Shown: piece by piece, positions 30,625-41,211 of the stretch
How the letters are laid out: the number at the start of each line of letters is the position of its first letter
How positions within the stretch are numbered: position 1 is the first letter of the stretch
Origin: Closterium sp. Naga37s-1
Taxonomy: Eukaryota > Streptophyta > Zygnematophyceae > Desmidiales > Closteriaceae
Direction: 5' to 3'
Assembly: GCA_947471745.1 (NCBI GenBank)
Contig: CANJKZ010001028.1
Location: 1,086,501-1,150,500 of the forward strand
DNA: 64,000 nucleotides
Notes under the pieces: generated by a model
The model's database searches: none
The model's input: the letters and a program-made list of their open reading frames with translations, nothing else
Told to the model about the DNA's origin: nothing
Position numbers and translations under genes: made by a program

Positions 30625-31917
30625 TCATGCTCGTGTGGAGCTCCGCGTTTCACGCTGGGGTTCTTGTTGTATCACCATGTCTGGCGGAATGTTTCCCGCC
30701 CCATCGCTTAGAATCCCCGCCTGCCTGACGCCGGTTTCCCCTTCGTTTCTCCCGCTACCTGACCCCACAGATGGCGGTTGACGCAACTGCGATTTTGGCG
30801 GCTGTCCTTGCAGAAGCCAGCCCAGGAGGGGTCCCGGGTGGCCCGGGACAAGCCCTGCACCGGGCCGCCTCGGCGCTGGCTGGGCGCGGAACTTCTTCCT
30901 GCCCTTCCCGAGAGTGGCATGCGCAGCAACGCCGTTCCCACGCCCCCGTGTATCGCCCACCACCTGGTCGCACCCCTGCGTGTCTGCGCCCACGGCGGCA
31001 GCAGGTGTTTCGGCGGACCCAACGCCAACCACTGCGCCTCCCTCGACTGGGCCTACGTCCGCTCCCACTGCAGCATCCGTCATCACCACTGTCTGTGCCC
31101 GTGGAGCGGGCACCGTCACCTCCGTTGCCTCCGTTGCACGTTCTTGCTCCTCTACCCGTCCATGTATTTCAGGAAGTGGCATCACAGCGAGGCCCCTCAC
31201 ACGGTGTGAGGCTGAGTCGCCGCCAGAGGCAGTGGCAGTCTCGGCAGCTAACTCCCCTTCCGCCTCCCATCCTGTTGCAGCCCCTCCAGATGTCGCCGCC
31301 TCCGCTGCCTCCGTCATCGCCTTCATTCGTCCAACTCGATCCTCCCCCAGCGCTGTCTCCGGGGGAGATCTCGTCATCGAGTACCCCCCCGCCCCGCGGG
31401 ACCGTCCTGTCAGGGTCCTCGCCACCTGCTTGTCAAGGGGCTCATCAGGCTCAGGCCCCGCAGCACCGGTGGGGTTTCTGGGTGGACTCTCCCCCTGTCG
31501 GATGGGCACTTCGCGTCGAGCAGCGCGTTGGGCACGTAAGGACGTGTCTGTCTCTTTTGGCAATGGTCCTTGACCAGTTCCACGCGTACCAGTCACGTCA
31601 AGCGCGTCCCGAGGAGGGGTACCCGGCAATGTCGCAGCAGGAGCAGGAGGAGGCCGTGGCGGCAGCAATGGAGATGCTGCGGATGCTGCCCGCAATCGGG
31701 CTGGTGCCGAGCTCCCTTGGCTCAGCCTTGGGGCCTGGCCCTGCTTCCTTGAGGCGGCTGGCTCTTGCCGCCCTGCAATCCCCACGGGACATTGTGCTAG
31801 CTGCCGCCTCTGTGCTGCGGTGGATGGACGGGCGGCTGTGTTGGATCCTGGCTGAGTAGCAGCTGTCGTCCCTAGGCCTGTCTGTTTGGTTCCCAGCCTG
31901 GCCTTGGGCTTCCCCAT
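30625..31917 (-). pseudogene. RLE LINE N-terminal region (ORF1-like), low complexity
   Basis: 430 codons from ATG 31,917 to a TGA at 30,625, in the same frame as the RT. The protein is Ala/Gly/Pro/Arg-rich with no domain I recognise; a basic patch GKGRKKFRAQPAPRRPG lies near the end. Either it is a separate ORF1 or the N-terminus of one long protein broken by a nonsense change. The opposite strand is also open here (30,771-31,859), so the coding choice rests on frame continuity with RT. Confidence 0.5.
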
Positions 31918-32081
31918 GGCGTGTACACCACGCTTGGGGGTGTTGTTGAAGGTGGTATGGTCTACACTTGCCTCGTGTATTGCTCCATGTTATGAACGTC
32001 TTTATCTCTGTCCTTGCAACACCTCACGCGCGGCCGTAGGCCGCGCAAGCGAGCGGCGGCCGCCGTAGGCGGCCGGCGCGA
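31918..32081. other. LINE 5' end with two GC hairpins at the satellite border
   Basis: Noncoding. Hairpin 32,028-32,046 has stem GCGCGGCC/GGCCGCGC and hairpin 32,057-32,075 has stem CGGCCGCC/GGCGGCCG; both have the loop GTA. Satellite sequence starts at about 32,082 (AGCCACCG then TTTTTGGAGAG). Confidence 0.6.
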
Positions 32082-32603
32082 GCCACCGTTTTTGGAGAGT
32101 GATATGAACTCACCAGTGAAGAATGAGCCCCATGGGCAAGGAACTAGGGACTTTATACTAGGAAAATACTGGTGAGAATGGCTAAGGACTAAGGACTAGG
32201 CTAGGGAGGCTAAAAACGGCTAAGGACTAGTCCCAAGCCATCTCTTTCGCTCTCTCTCGAGCGAGCCGCCGTTTTTGGAGAGTGATATGAACTCACCAGT
32301 GAAGAATGAGCCCCATGGGCAAGGAACTAGGGACTTTATACTAGGGAAACACTGCTGAAAATGGCTAAGGACTAAGGACTAGGCTAGGGAGGCTAAAAAC
32401 GGCTAAGGACTAGTCCCAAGCCATCTCTCTCGCTCTCTCTCGAGCGAGCCGCCGTTTTTGGAGAGTGATATGAACTCACCAGTGAAGAATGAGCCCCATG
32501 GGCAAGGAACTAGGGACTTTATACTAGGGAAACACTGCTGAGAATGGCTAAGGACTAAGGACTAGGCTAGGGAGGCTAAAAACGGCTAAGGACTAGTCCC
32601 AAG
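32082..32603. repeat. 183-bp satellite array 1 (about 2.85 monomers)
   Basis: Monomers start (GTTTTTGGAGAG) at 32,088, 32,271 and 32,454, exactly 183 bp apart. The third is cut at GTCCCAAG by the hAT insertion. The first carries the variants CTGGTGAG and TCTTTCGC, which also mark the third monomer left of the second hAT copy (40,696). Confidence 0.97.
32596..32603. repeat. 8-bp target duplication of hAT copy 1, left (GTCCCAAG)
   Basis: Repeated at 35,714-35,721. An unbroken monomer has GTCCCAAG once, followed by CCATCTC. Confidence 0.95.
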
Positions 32604-32612
32604 CTAAGCTGG

Positions 32613-32660
32613 TCATTTACGTTTACGTTTACGTACGTACGTGTACGTACGTTTACGCGG
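32613..32660. repeat. left subterminal TACGT repeats of hAT copy 1
   Basis: TTTACG and TACGTACG units repeated several times beside the terminal repeat; mirrored at 35,626-35,685. Confidence 0.8.
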
Positions 32661-32844
32661 CTGTTGGGTTGGAGGCCTAATGTACGGGCAGGTGGAATTT
32701 TTTCTGGGCTGCCCAAGTATGTATATATTTTGTTACAGTACTCCCTCGTAATCATGATTTCCATCATATAGTGTAAACATTCCATTACAACCTCGTAATT
32801 TCCCAAATAACAAAAGTACCATCATGCACGCGTCGTGCAGAATA

Positions 32845-34935
32845 TCATATCATCCTCGGCTCTTTCGCTTCCTGGCCATCAAGATATGCCTCATCAGGGA
32901 TGTCGTCGTCATCGAGATGCCCGTAGCTGTCAGTAGGTTCCTCCTTAACTTGGATCACAGGAAGCCCACTCACCACCAGCTTCTTAGCAAGATCCTCATT
33001 CAACTTCTTCACTGTGTGATAGTTGTGGCTCACGTACACAAGGTCGGCAAGACGTTTCGCTCCAAGGCGATTACGACGAGCTGTATGGATTGACTCCCAA
33101 ACGGCCCAATTCGTCTCGCAAGGGGAGGCTGAGACGCATTGCTTGAGAACTCTCCTTGCAAGCTTGGAGAGGTGGGGCACGTCCGTGCCATTGAATTCCC
33201 ACCAATGCGCCGAATCCAAAAGCCCAACTTTGATGAGTTCATGTTCATCACGCGCTTTCTGCTCCCCAATGTCTCCCTTCCCCTTGGTGTATGTCAAGTC
33301 CTCTTTTTCGACGATGGTTGCGAGTGGCGCCATCACCCCTCCCATTTTCATGAACTCACCCTTGTAGTAATTGCGAATGAATTGCTTGAAGATCTTGGTA
33401 CACTCCACGTCCGTTCCAAATATTGACTCGTATTGGTTTGGCGGGTACAGAATCCGTCCGACCACGTGAAGCGCGCAGTTGATGTCGTTGTTCCACCGAT
33501 TCCGCACGATGTCGGTCACATCCTCCTTCTCCTCCTCGGTCAGCTCATTACACGCCTCCTTCACCGCGTCCTCCAAAACAAACATTTTGTCATAGATCTT
33601 GCCCATCACCTCCTGATTGCCGTCAACATTCCGCAACAGCTTATAGACCGGACGAAGCACATCGAGCACCGTCCCAACGCGCGCCCAGAACTCTTTGTCG
33701 ATAATAGTATCCCATGCGTCCTTCATTTTCGGCTTTCCCTTGACGTACTCCTCCCAATCCTCACTCAGCACCAGCTTGTCGAGAGTTTTGCGCACTGCTT
33801 GCAGGCGTTCGAGGGCGATGTAATTTGTTCCAAAACGAGTGCCCGCAGGTTTCAAGATTTGTAGCGCCTTCTCCTTCCGAAGAACCCCCGTAATCCAGTG
33901 CGCGTTCTTCAACGTCGAAATTAGCTGCTGCGCGCGGTCGATGGTATCCTTGGCCCAATCGAGTTGGCCAATGTCCTTCATCATTAGATTGAGAGAATGC
34001 GCAGCGCAACGAATCCACTGAACTTTTGGGTAGTCGAGGGCGATGATGCTGGCAGCGTTGACATTCGCGGACGCACCGTCCATCAGCAGGCCGACTACGT
34101 TCTCCGTTCCCACCATGACCATTGCCGTCTTCAAGTGGCCAGCAATGAATTCTGCTCCCTTCTTCTCCGTGCCGCAATCCACCCCAAAAAGAAATACGGA
34201 TGCAATCGCATTGACAGCTAAGAAGTTCAGCTGCAGACGTCCTTTGCTGTCGGTCCAACCGTCACACGCGATGCACACCCCGACATCCTTCCATGAATCC
34301 TTCACCTCCTTCAACGCATTGTCGGTGTTCGCCTTGCACTCCTCCAACAATCTTCCCATTATTAGCCGTCGTCCAGGAGGTGTAAATCCTGTACCAGCAG
34401 CAGCAACCTTTTTCAGCATCGTCTTGAAAGCATCGTGCTCCACAACATTCGGTGCAATACGACACACGTGGAAAAACGTTGCGATGGCAAGTTGCGCACT
34501 CGCCGCGTCGACGGGTTTGGGGCGAGTATCCATAAGCGTACGTTGCGTCGCCTGTCTCTTGCGCGCCATGCTGCTACTTTCCGCTACGTTGGAGCCACTC
34601 GCCCCCATGCCCGCCGACTTGGTGTTCGTAGTAGACGATGGCGAGAATGCATCGGACGTTTTCTGTTGCGCTTTCTCGCGAGAATCAGAGTCCCTTCTCT
34701 TATCATCCATCGCGGAACGGATTTTCTCCTTATCCTCAGGTGTAGCTGAGGCGCATGCCGTGATTCCGCTCCCTGGAATTCCGAGAATGTGTGCCTGAGC
34801 TCGCGCCACATTCAGTTTCCACGACTTACCACATCGCTTGCATTTCTTCGCTAGCGTAGAATCAGACATTCCGCCCTCAGGAACAATGAAGCATCGCCAC
34901 ACGGGATGCTCGGAGGTCTGCATAGGGGTCTCCAT
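32845..34935 (-). CDS. hAT transposase (BED finger, DUF659, dimerisation region), copy 1
   Basis: 696 aa, no interruption, from ATG 34,935. The enzyme cuts the element ends and joins them to target DNA in the nucleus. A BED-like zinc finger is at about 32-61 (CKRCGKSWK, H49, C61), preceded by a WRCF segment. A Ser/Thr-rich linker with the basic patch RKRQ is at 85-140. The catalytic region has D225 in CDGWTDS, D286 in MDGASANV and the CxxH motif C310/H313 in RCAAHSLNLMMKD. After a helical insertion (380-560), the C-terminal part has WWEFNG (578-583) and E607 in SPCETNWAVWE, the usual third acidic position. The tail is acidic. All catalytic residues are present. No introns are evident. Confidence 0.95.
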   Translation of the reverse strand: METPMQTSEHPVWRCFIVPEGGMSDSTLAKKCKRCGKSWKLNVARAQAHILGIPGSGITACASATPEDKEKIRSAMDDKRRDSDSREKAQQKTSDAFSPSSTTNTKSAGMGASGSNVAESSSMARKRQATQRTLMDTRPKPVDAASAQLAIATFFHVCRIAPNVVEHDAFKTMLKKVAAAGTGFTPPGRRLIMGRLLEECKANTDNALKEVKDSWKDVGVCIACDGWTDSKGRLQLNFLAVNAIASVFLFGVDCGTEKKGAEFIAGHLKTAMVMVGTENVVGLLMDGASANVNAASIIALDYPKVQWIRCAAHSLNLMMKDIGQLDWAKDTIDRAQQLISTLKNAHWITGVLRKEKALQILKPAGTRFGTNYIALERLQAVRKTLDKLVLSEDWEEYVKGKPKMKDAWDTIIDKEFWARVGTVLDVLRPVYKLLRNVDGNQEVMGKIYDKMFVLEDAVKEACNELTEEEKEDVTDIVRNRWNNDINCALHVVGRILYPPNQYESIFGTDVECTKIFKQFIRNYYKGEFMKMGGVMAPLATIVEKEDLTYTKGKGDIGEQKARDEHELIKVGLLDSAHWWEFNGTDVPHLSKLARRVLKQCVSASPCETNWAVWESIHTARRNRLGAKRLADLVYVSHNYHTVKKLNEDLAKKLVVSGLPVIQVKEEPTDSYGHLDDDDIPDEAYLDGQEAKEPRMI

Positions 34936-35713
34936 AGTACTAGTATAGTCTGTTGGAGAGTTGATTGAGTAGATAGATTGATAAGCTAGCTGTGATTGTT
35001 GGTTAAGCGTGTGACTTTTGTTATACTTACTAGCTATAGCTGCAAAATAGTTCTTTGCCGTTGAATCGCATTGTTAGTTTCCGGTTATGACTCGCGGAAG
35101 GTGCAGGCACGCGTTTGCGCGTGTTACGGAAGGTGCAGGAAAGTCGCTAGATGTAAATTTACATTTGAATCGGCGAATTGGTTTGACTCGAAGTTGGGAT
35201 TCGCCGAAACCAGTGAAGCTCGGCGGTGACGAAACTGCCGAGCGGGTGACATTTCCTTACCTTGCAAGCGAAGCAATCGCGAGCTGAGTCAAACAGTTCG
35301 CAATGTTCTATCGCGAACAGTTTGTACACGTTCGCGACCACAATTCCTCCCTCCCTCTCTCGACAGACTTTGTCGACATCGTAGTTCTACCATAGCTATC
35401 GTAGTTCTACCTCCTTAGTCGACATAGTACGTAGGGTAGTCGCCACACCATAGCAACCCTAGCTAGCAACCTTCCTGTTTCTTACATTACTACCTTGAAA
35501 AACGTCGCGCCATTTTACTAACACGCTAACAGAGCATAGGTCATCGAAAGCTTGTTTCTTTTTTAGGTTTTCGGAAACCGATTTCAAAGAAATTTTTCGT
35601 CCAGAATTTTTTTTTTGACCTGCCCGGCGTACGTACGTGTACGTACACGTAAACGTACATGTACGCGTACGTTACGTGTACGTGGGCTGAAATGGCGTAA
35701 ATGACCAACTTAG
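34936..35713 (-). promoter_or_regulatory. hAT 5' region upstream of transposase, copy 1
   Basis: Noncoding 780 bp between ATG and the right terminal repeat. On the transposase strand TAGCTATAGCTAG and GTATAAC lie about 65-95 bp before the ATG and could hold a TATA element. It also contains TTCGCGA-type inverted repeats (about 35,265-35,340) and the right subterminal TACGT cluster. Confidence 0.4.
35626..35685. repeat. right subterminal TACGT repeats of hAT copy 1
   Basis: Dense GTACGT/ACGTAC units between 35,626 and 35,685, facing those at 32,613-32,660. Confidence 0.8.
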
Positions 35714-37584
35714 GTCCCAAGCCATCTCTCTCGCTCTCTCTCGAGCGAGCCGCCGTTTTTGGAGAGTGATATGAACTCACCAGTGAAGAATGAGCCCCAT
35801 GGGCAAGAAACTAGGGACTTTATACTAGGGAAACACTGCTGAGAATGGCTAAGGACTAAGGACTAGGCTAGGGAGGCTAAAAACGGCTAAGGACTAGTCC
35901 CAAGCCATCTCTCTCGCTCTCTCTCGAGCGTGCCGCCGTTTTTGGAGAGTGATATGAACTCACCAGTGAAGAATGAGCCCCATGGGCAAGGAACTAGGGA
36001 CTTTATACTAGGGAAACACTGCTGAGAATGGCTAAGGACTAAGGACTAGGCTAGGGAGGCTAAAAACGGCTAAGGACTAGTCCCAAGCCATCTCTCTCGC
36101 TCTCTCTCGAGCGAGCCGCCGTTTTTGGAGAGTGATATGAACTCACCAGTGAAGAATGAGCCCCATGGGCAAGGAACTAGGGACTTTATACTAGGGAAAC
36201 ACTGCTGAGAATGGCTAAGGACTAAGGACTAGGCTAGGGAGGCTAAAAACGGCTAAGGACTAGTCCCAAGCCATCTCTCTCGCTCTCTCTCGAGCGAGCC
36301 GCCGTTTTTGGAGAGTGATATGAACTCACCAGTGGAGAATGGGCCCCATGGGCAAGGAACTAGGGACTTTATACTAGGGAAACACTGCTGAGAATGGCTA
36401 AGGACTAAGGACTAGGCTAGGGAGGCTAAAAACGGCTAAGGACTAGTCCCAAGCCATCTCTCTCGCTCTCTCTCGAGCGAGCCGCCGTTTTTGGAGAGTG
36501 ATATGAACTCACCAGTGAAGAATGAGCCCCATGGGCAAGGAACTAGGGACTTTATACTAGGGAAACACTGCTGAGAATGGCTAAGGACTAAGGACTAGGC
36601 TAGGGAGGCTAAAAACGGCTAAGGACTAGTCCCAAGCCATCTCTCTCGCTCTCTCTCGAGCGAGCCGCCGTTTTTGGAGAGTGATATGAACTCACCAGTG
36701 AAGAATGAGCCCCATGGGCAAGGAACTAGGGACTTTATACTAGGGAAAAACTGCTGAGAATGGCTAAGGACTAAGGACTAGGCTAGGGAGGCTAAAAACG
36801 GCTAAGGACTAGTCCCAAGCCATCTCTCTCGCTCTCTCTCGAGCGAGCCGCCGTTTTTGGAGAGTGATATGAACTCACCAGTGGAGAATGAGCCCCATGG
36901 GCAAGGAACTAGGGACTTTATACTAGGGAAACACTGCTGAGAATGGCTAAGGACTAAGGACTAGGCTAGGGAGGCTAAAAACGGCTAAGGACTAGTCCCA
37001 AGCCATCTCTCTCGCTCTCTCTCGAGCGATCCGCCGTTTTTGGAGAGTGATATGAACTCACCAGTGAAGAATGAGCCCCATGGGCAAGGAACTAGGGACT
37101 TTATACTAGGGAAACAGTGCTGAGAATGGCTAAGGACTAAGGACTAGGCTAGGGAGGCTAAAAACGGCTAAGGACTAGTCCCAAGCCATCTCTCTCGCTC
37201 TCTCTCGAGCGAGCCGCCGTTTTTGGAGAGTGATATGAACTCACCAGTGGAGAATGGGCCCCATGGGAAAGGAACTAGGGACTTTATACTAGGGAAACAC
37301 TGCTGAGAATGGCTAAGGACTAAGGACTAGGCTAGGGAGGCTAAAAACGGCTAAGGACTAGTCCCAAGCCATCTCTCTCGCTCTCTCTCGAGCGAGCCGC
37401 CGTTTTTGGAGAGTGATATGAACTCACCAGTGAAGAATGAGCCCCATGGGCAAGGAACTAGGGACTTTATACTAGGGAAACACTGCTGAGAATGGCTAAG
37501 GACTAAGGACTAGGCTAGGGAGGCTAAAAACGGCTAAGGACTAGTCCCAAGCCATCTCTCTCGCTCTCTCTCGAGCGTGCCGCC

Positions 37585-40500
37585 GTTTTTGGAGAGTGAT
37601 ATGAACTCACCAGTGAAGAATGAGCCCCATGGGCAAGGAACTAGGGACTTTATACTAGGGAAACACTGCTGAGAATGGCTAAGGACTAAGGACTAGGCTA
37701 GGGAGGCTAAAAACGGCTAAGGACTAGTCCCAAGCCATCTCTCTCGCTCTCTCTCGAGCGAGCCGCCGTTTTTGGAGAGTGATATGAACTCACCAGTGAA
37801 GAATGAGCCCCATGGGCAAGGAACTAGGGACTTTATACTAGGGAAACACTGCTGAGAATGGCTAAGGACTAAGGACTAGGCTAGGGAGGCTAAAAACGGC
37901 TAAGGACTAGTCCCAAGCCATCTCTCTCGCTCTCTCTCGAGCGAGCCGCCGTTTTTGGAGAGTGATATGAACTCACCAGTGGAGAATGGGCCCCATGGGC
38001 AAGGAACTAGGGACTTTATACTAGGGAAACACTGCTGAGAATGGCTAAGGACTAAGGACTAGGCTAGGGAGGCTAAAAACGGCTAAGGACTAGTCCCAAG
38101 CCATCTCTCTCGCTCTCTCTCGAGCGAGCCGCCGTTTTTGGAGATTGATATGAACTCACCAGTGAAGAATGAGCCCCATGGGCAAGGAACTAGGGACTTT
38201 ATACTAGGGAAACACTGCTGAGAATGGCTAAGGACTAAGGACTAGGCTAGGGAGGCTAAAAACGGCTAAGGACTAGTCCCAAGCCATCTCTCTCGCTCTC
38301 TCTCGAGCGAGCCGCCGTTTTTGGAGAGTGATATGAACTCACCAGTGAAGAATGAGCCCCATGGGCAAGGAACTAGGGACTTTATACTAGGGAAACACTG
38401 CTGAGAATGGCTAAGGACTAAGGACTAGGCTAGGGAGGCTAAAAACGGCTAAGGACTAGTCCCAAGCCATCTCTCTCGCTCTCTCTCGAGCGAGCCGCCG
38501 TTTTTGGAGAGTGATATGAACTCACCAGTGGAGAATGAGCCCCATGGGCAAGGAACTAGGGACTTTGTACTAGGGAAACACTGCTGAGAATGGCTAAGGA
38601 CTAAGGACTAGGCTAGGGAGGCTAAAAACGGCTAAGGACTAGTCCCAAGCCATCTCTCTCGCTCTCTCTCGAGCGATCCGCCGTTTTTGGAGAGTGATAT
38701 GAACTCACCAGTGAAGAATGAGCCCCATGGGCAAGGAACTAGGGACTTTATACTAGGGAAACAGTGCTGAGAATGGCTAAGGACTAAGGACTAGGCTAGG
38801 GAGGCTAAAAACGGCTAAGGACTAGTCCCAAGCCATCTCTCTCGCTCTCTCTCGAGCGAGCCGCCGTTTTTGGAGAGTGATATGAACTCACCAGTGGAGA
38901 ATGGGCCCCATGGGAAAGGAACTAGGGACTTTATACTAGGGAAACACTGGTGAGAATGGCTAAGGACTAAGGACTAGGCTAGGGAGGCTAAAAACGGCTA
39001 AGGACTAGTCCCAAGCCATCTCTTTCGCTCTCTCTCGAGCGAGCCGCCGTTTTTGGAGAGTGATATGAACTCACCAGTGAAGAATGAGCCCCATGGGCAA
39101 GGAACTAGGGACTTTATACTAGGGAAACACTGCTGAGAATGGCTAAGGACTAAGGACTAGGCTAGGGAGGCTAAAAACGGCTAAGGACTAGTCCCAAGCC
39201 ATCTCTCTCGCTCTCTCTCGAGCGAGCCGCCGTTTTTGGAGAGTGATATGAACTCACCAGTGAAGAATGAGCCCCATGGGCAAGGAACTAGGGACTTTAT
39301 ACTAGGGAAACACTGCTGAGAATGGCTAAGGACTAAGGACTAGGCTAGGGAGGCTAAAAACGGCTAAGGACTAGTCCCAAGCCATCTCTCTCGCTCTCTC
39401 TCGAGCGTGCCGCCGTTTTTGGAGAGTGATATGAACTCACCAGTGAAGAATGAGCCCCATGGGCAAGGAACTAGGGACTTTATACTAGGGAAACACTGCT
39501 GAGAATGGCTAAGGACTAAGGACTAGGCTAGGGAGGCTAAAAACGGCTAAGGACTAGTCCCAAGCCATCTCTCTCGCTCTCTCTCGAGCGAGCCGCCGTT
39601 TTTGGAGAGTGATATGAACTCACCAGTGAAGAATGAGCCCCATGGGCAAGGAACTAGGGACTTTATACTAGGGAAACACTGCTGAGAATGGCTAAGGACT
39701 AAGGACTAGGCTAGGGAGGCTAAAAACGGCTAAGGACTAGTCCCAAGCCATCTCTCTCGCTCTCTCTCGAGCGAGCCGCCGTTTTTGGAGAGTGATATGA
39801 ACTCACCAGTGGAGAATGGGCCCCATGGGCAAGGAACTAGGGACTTTATACTAGGGAAACACTGCTGAGAATGGCTAAGGACTAAGGACTAGGCTAGGGA
39901 GGCTAAAAACGGCTAAGGACTAGTCCCAAGCCATCTCTCTCGCTCTCTCTCGAGCGAGCCGCCGTTTTTGGAGATTGATATGAACTCACCAGTGAAGAAT
40001 GAGCCCCATGGGCAAGGAACTAGGGACTTTATACTAGGGAAACACTGCTGAGAATGGCTAAGGACTAAGGACTAGGCTAGGGAGGCTAAAAACGGCTAAG
40101 GACTAGTCCCAAGCCATCTCTCTCGCTCTCTCTCGAGCGAGCCGCCGTTTTTGGAGAGTGATATGAACTCACCAGTGAAGAATGAGCCCCATGGGCAAGG
40201 AACTAGGGACTTTATACTAGGGAAACACTGCTGAGAATGGCTAAGGACTAAGGACTAGGCTAGGGAGGCTAAAAACGGCTAAGGACTAGTCCCAAGCCAT
40301 CTCTCTCGCTCTCTCTCGAGCGAGCCGCCGTTTTTGGAGAGTGATATGAACTCACCAGTGGAGAATGAGCCCCATGGGCAAGGAACTAGGGACTTTGTAC
40401 TAGGGAAACACTGCTGAGAATGGCTAAGGACTAAGGACTAGGCTAGGGAGGCTAAAAACGGCTAAGGACTAGTCCCAAGCCATCTCTCTCGCTCTCTCTC

Positions 40501-41211
40501 GAGCGATCCGCCGTTTTTGGAGAGTGATATGAACTCACCAGTGAAGAATGAGCCCCATGGGCAAGGAACTAGGGACTTTATACTAGGGAAACAGTGCTGA
40601 GAATGGCTAAGGACTAAGGACTAGGCTAGGGAGGCTAAAAACGGCTAAGGACTAGTCCCAAGCCATCTCTCTCGCTCTCTCTCGAGCGAGCCGCCGTTTT
40701 TGGAGAGTGATATGAACTCACCAGTGGAGAATGGGCCCCATGGGAAAGGAACTAGGGACTTTATACTAGGGAAACACTGGTGAGAATGGCTAAGGACTAA
40801 GGACTAGGCTAGGGAGGCTAAAAACGGCTAAGGACTAGTCCCAAGCCATCTCTTTCGCTCTCTCTCGAGCGAGCCGCCGTTTTTGGAGAGTGATATGAAC
40901 TCACCAGTGAAGAATGAGCCCCATGGGCAAGGAACTAGGGACTTTATACTAGGGAAACACTGCTGAGAATGGCTAAGGACTAAGGACTAGGCTAGGGAGG
41001 CTAAAAACGGCTAAGGACTAGTCCCAAGCCATCTCTCTCGCTCTCTCTCGAGCGAGCCGCCGTTTTTGGAGAGTGATATGAACTCACCAGTGAAGAATGA
41101 GCCCCATGGGCAAGGAACTAGGGACTTTATACTAGGGAAACACTGCTGAGAATGGCTAAGGACTAAGGACTAGGCTAGGGAGGCTAAAAACGGCTAAGGA
41201 CTAGTCCCAAG
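37585..41211. repeat. 10-monomer higher-order repeat, two copies
   Basis: Monomers at 37,585-39,414 and 39,415-41,211 show the same order of variants with period 1830 bp: GGGCC at the third, GAGATTGAT at the fourth, TTTGTACT plus GCGATCC at the sixth, CAGTGCTG at the seventh, GGGAAAGG plus CTGGTGAG plus TCTTTCGC at the eighth. The second copy is cut at its tenth monomer by hAT copy 2. Confidence 0.9.
41204..41211. repeat. 8-bp target duplication of hAT copy 2, left (GTCCCAAG)
   Basis: Paired with 44,322-44,329; same monomer position as in copy 1. Confidence 0.95.

Larger units (their letters stand above)
26784..32080 (-). mobile_element. LINE with restriction-like endonuclease (R2/Utopia-like group)
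   Basis: About 5.3 kb on the minus strand. A single reading frame from ATG 31,917 to TAG 27,142 (1592 codons) is interrupted only by TGA at 30,625-30,627 and TGA at 28,396-28,398. RT precedes a CCHC knuckle and a PD-(D/E)XK-type endonuclease at the C-terminus, the order found in R2, NeSL and Utopia-type elements. There is no APE domain. The 3' end meets (GA)n without poly(A); the 5' end meets the satellite. Clade placement is tentative. Confidence 0.8.
32604..35713 (-). mobile_element. hAT DNA transposon, copy 1 (complete)
   Basis: 3110 bp. The terminal inverted repeat is CTAAGCTGGTCATTTACG on the left; the right end reversed reads CTAAGTTGGTCATTTACG, with one mismatch. Perfect 8-bp GTCCCAAG duplication. 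Beneath both ends lie clusters of TACGT/ACGTAC repeats (32,613-32,660 and 35,626-35,685), typical transposase-binding subterminal repeats. One intact transposase gene. It looks competent for movement. Confidence 0.96.
35714..41211. repeat. 183-bp satellite array 2 (30 monomers between the hAT copies)
   Basis: Length 5498 = 30 x 183 + 8. Monomer starts run from 35,755 every 183 bp to 41,062. Recurrent variants (GGAGAATGGGCC, GGGAAAGG, CAGTGCTG, TTTGTACT, GCGATCC, GCGTGCC, GAGATTGAT) give each monomer an identity and reveal higher-order repeats. Every monomer contains CTCGCTC and GAGCGAG around a TCTCTC loop, the palindrome GGACTAGTCC, and stops in all frames, so it is noncoding. Confidence 0.98.

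Noticed and set aside
30771-31859. 362-codon open frame on the + strand opposite the LINE N-terminal region
   Set aside because: The minus-strand frame continues directly into the RT frame, and GC-rich low-complexity DNA is often open on both strands. No domain was seen in the + frame.
34043-34798. 251-codon + strand frame inside the hAT transposase (also at 42,651-43,406)
   Set aside because: Shadow of the well-supported minus-strand transposase.
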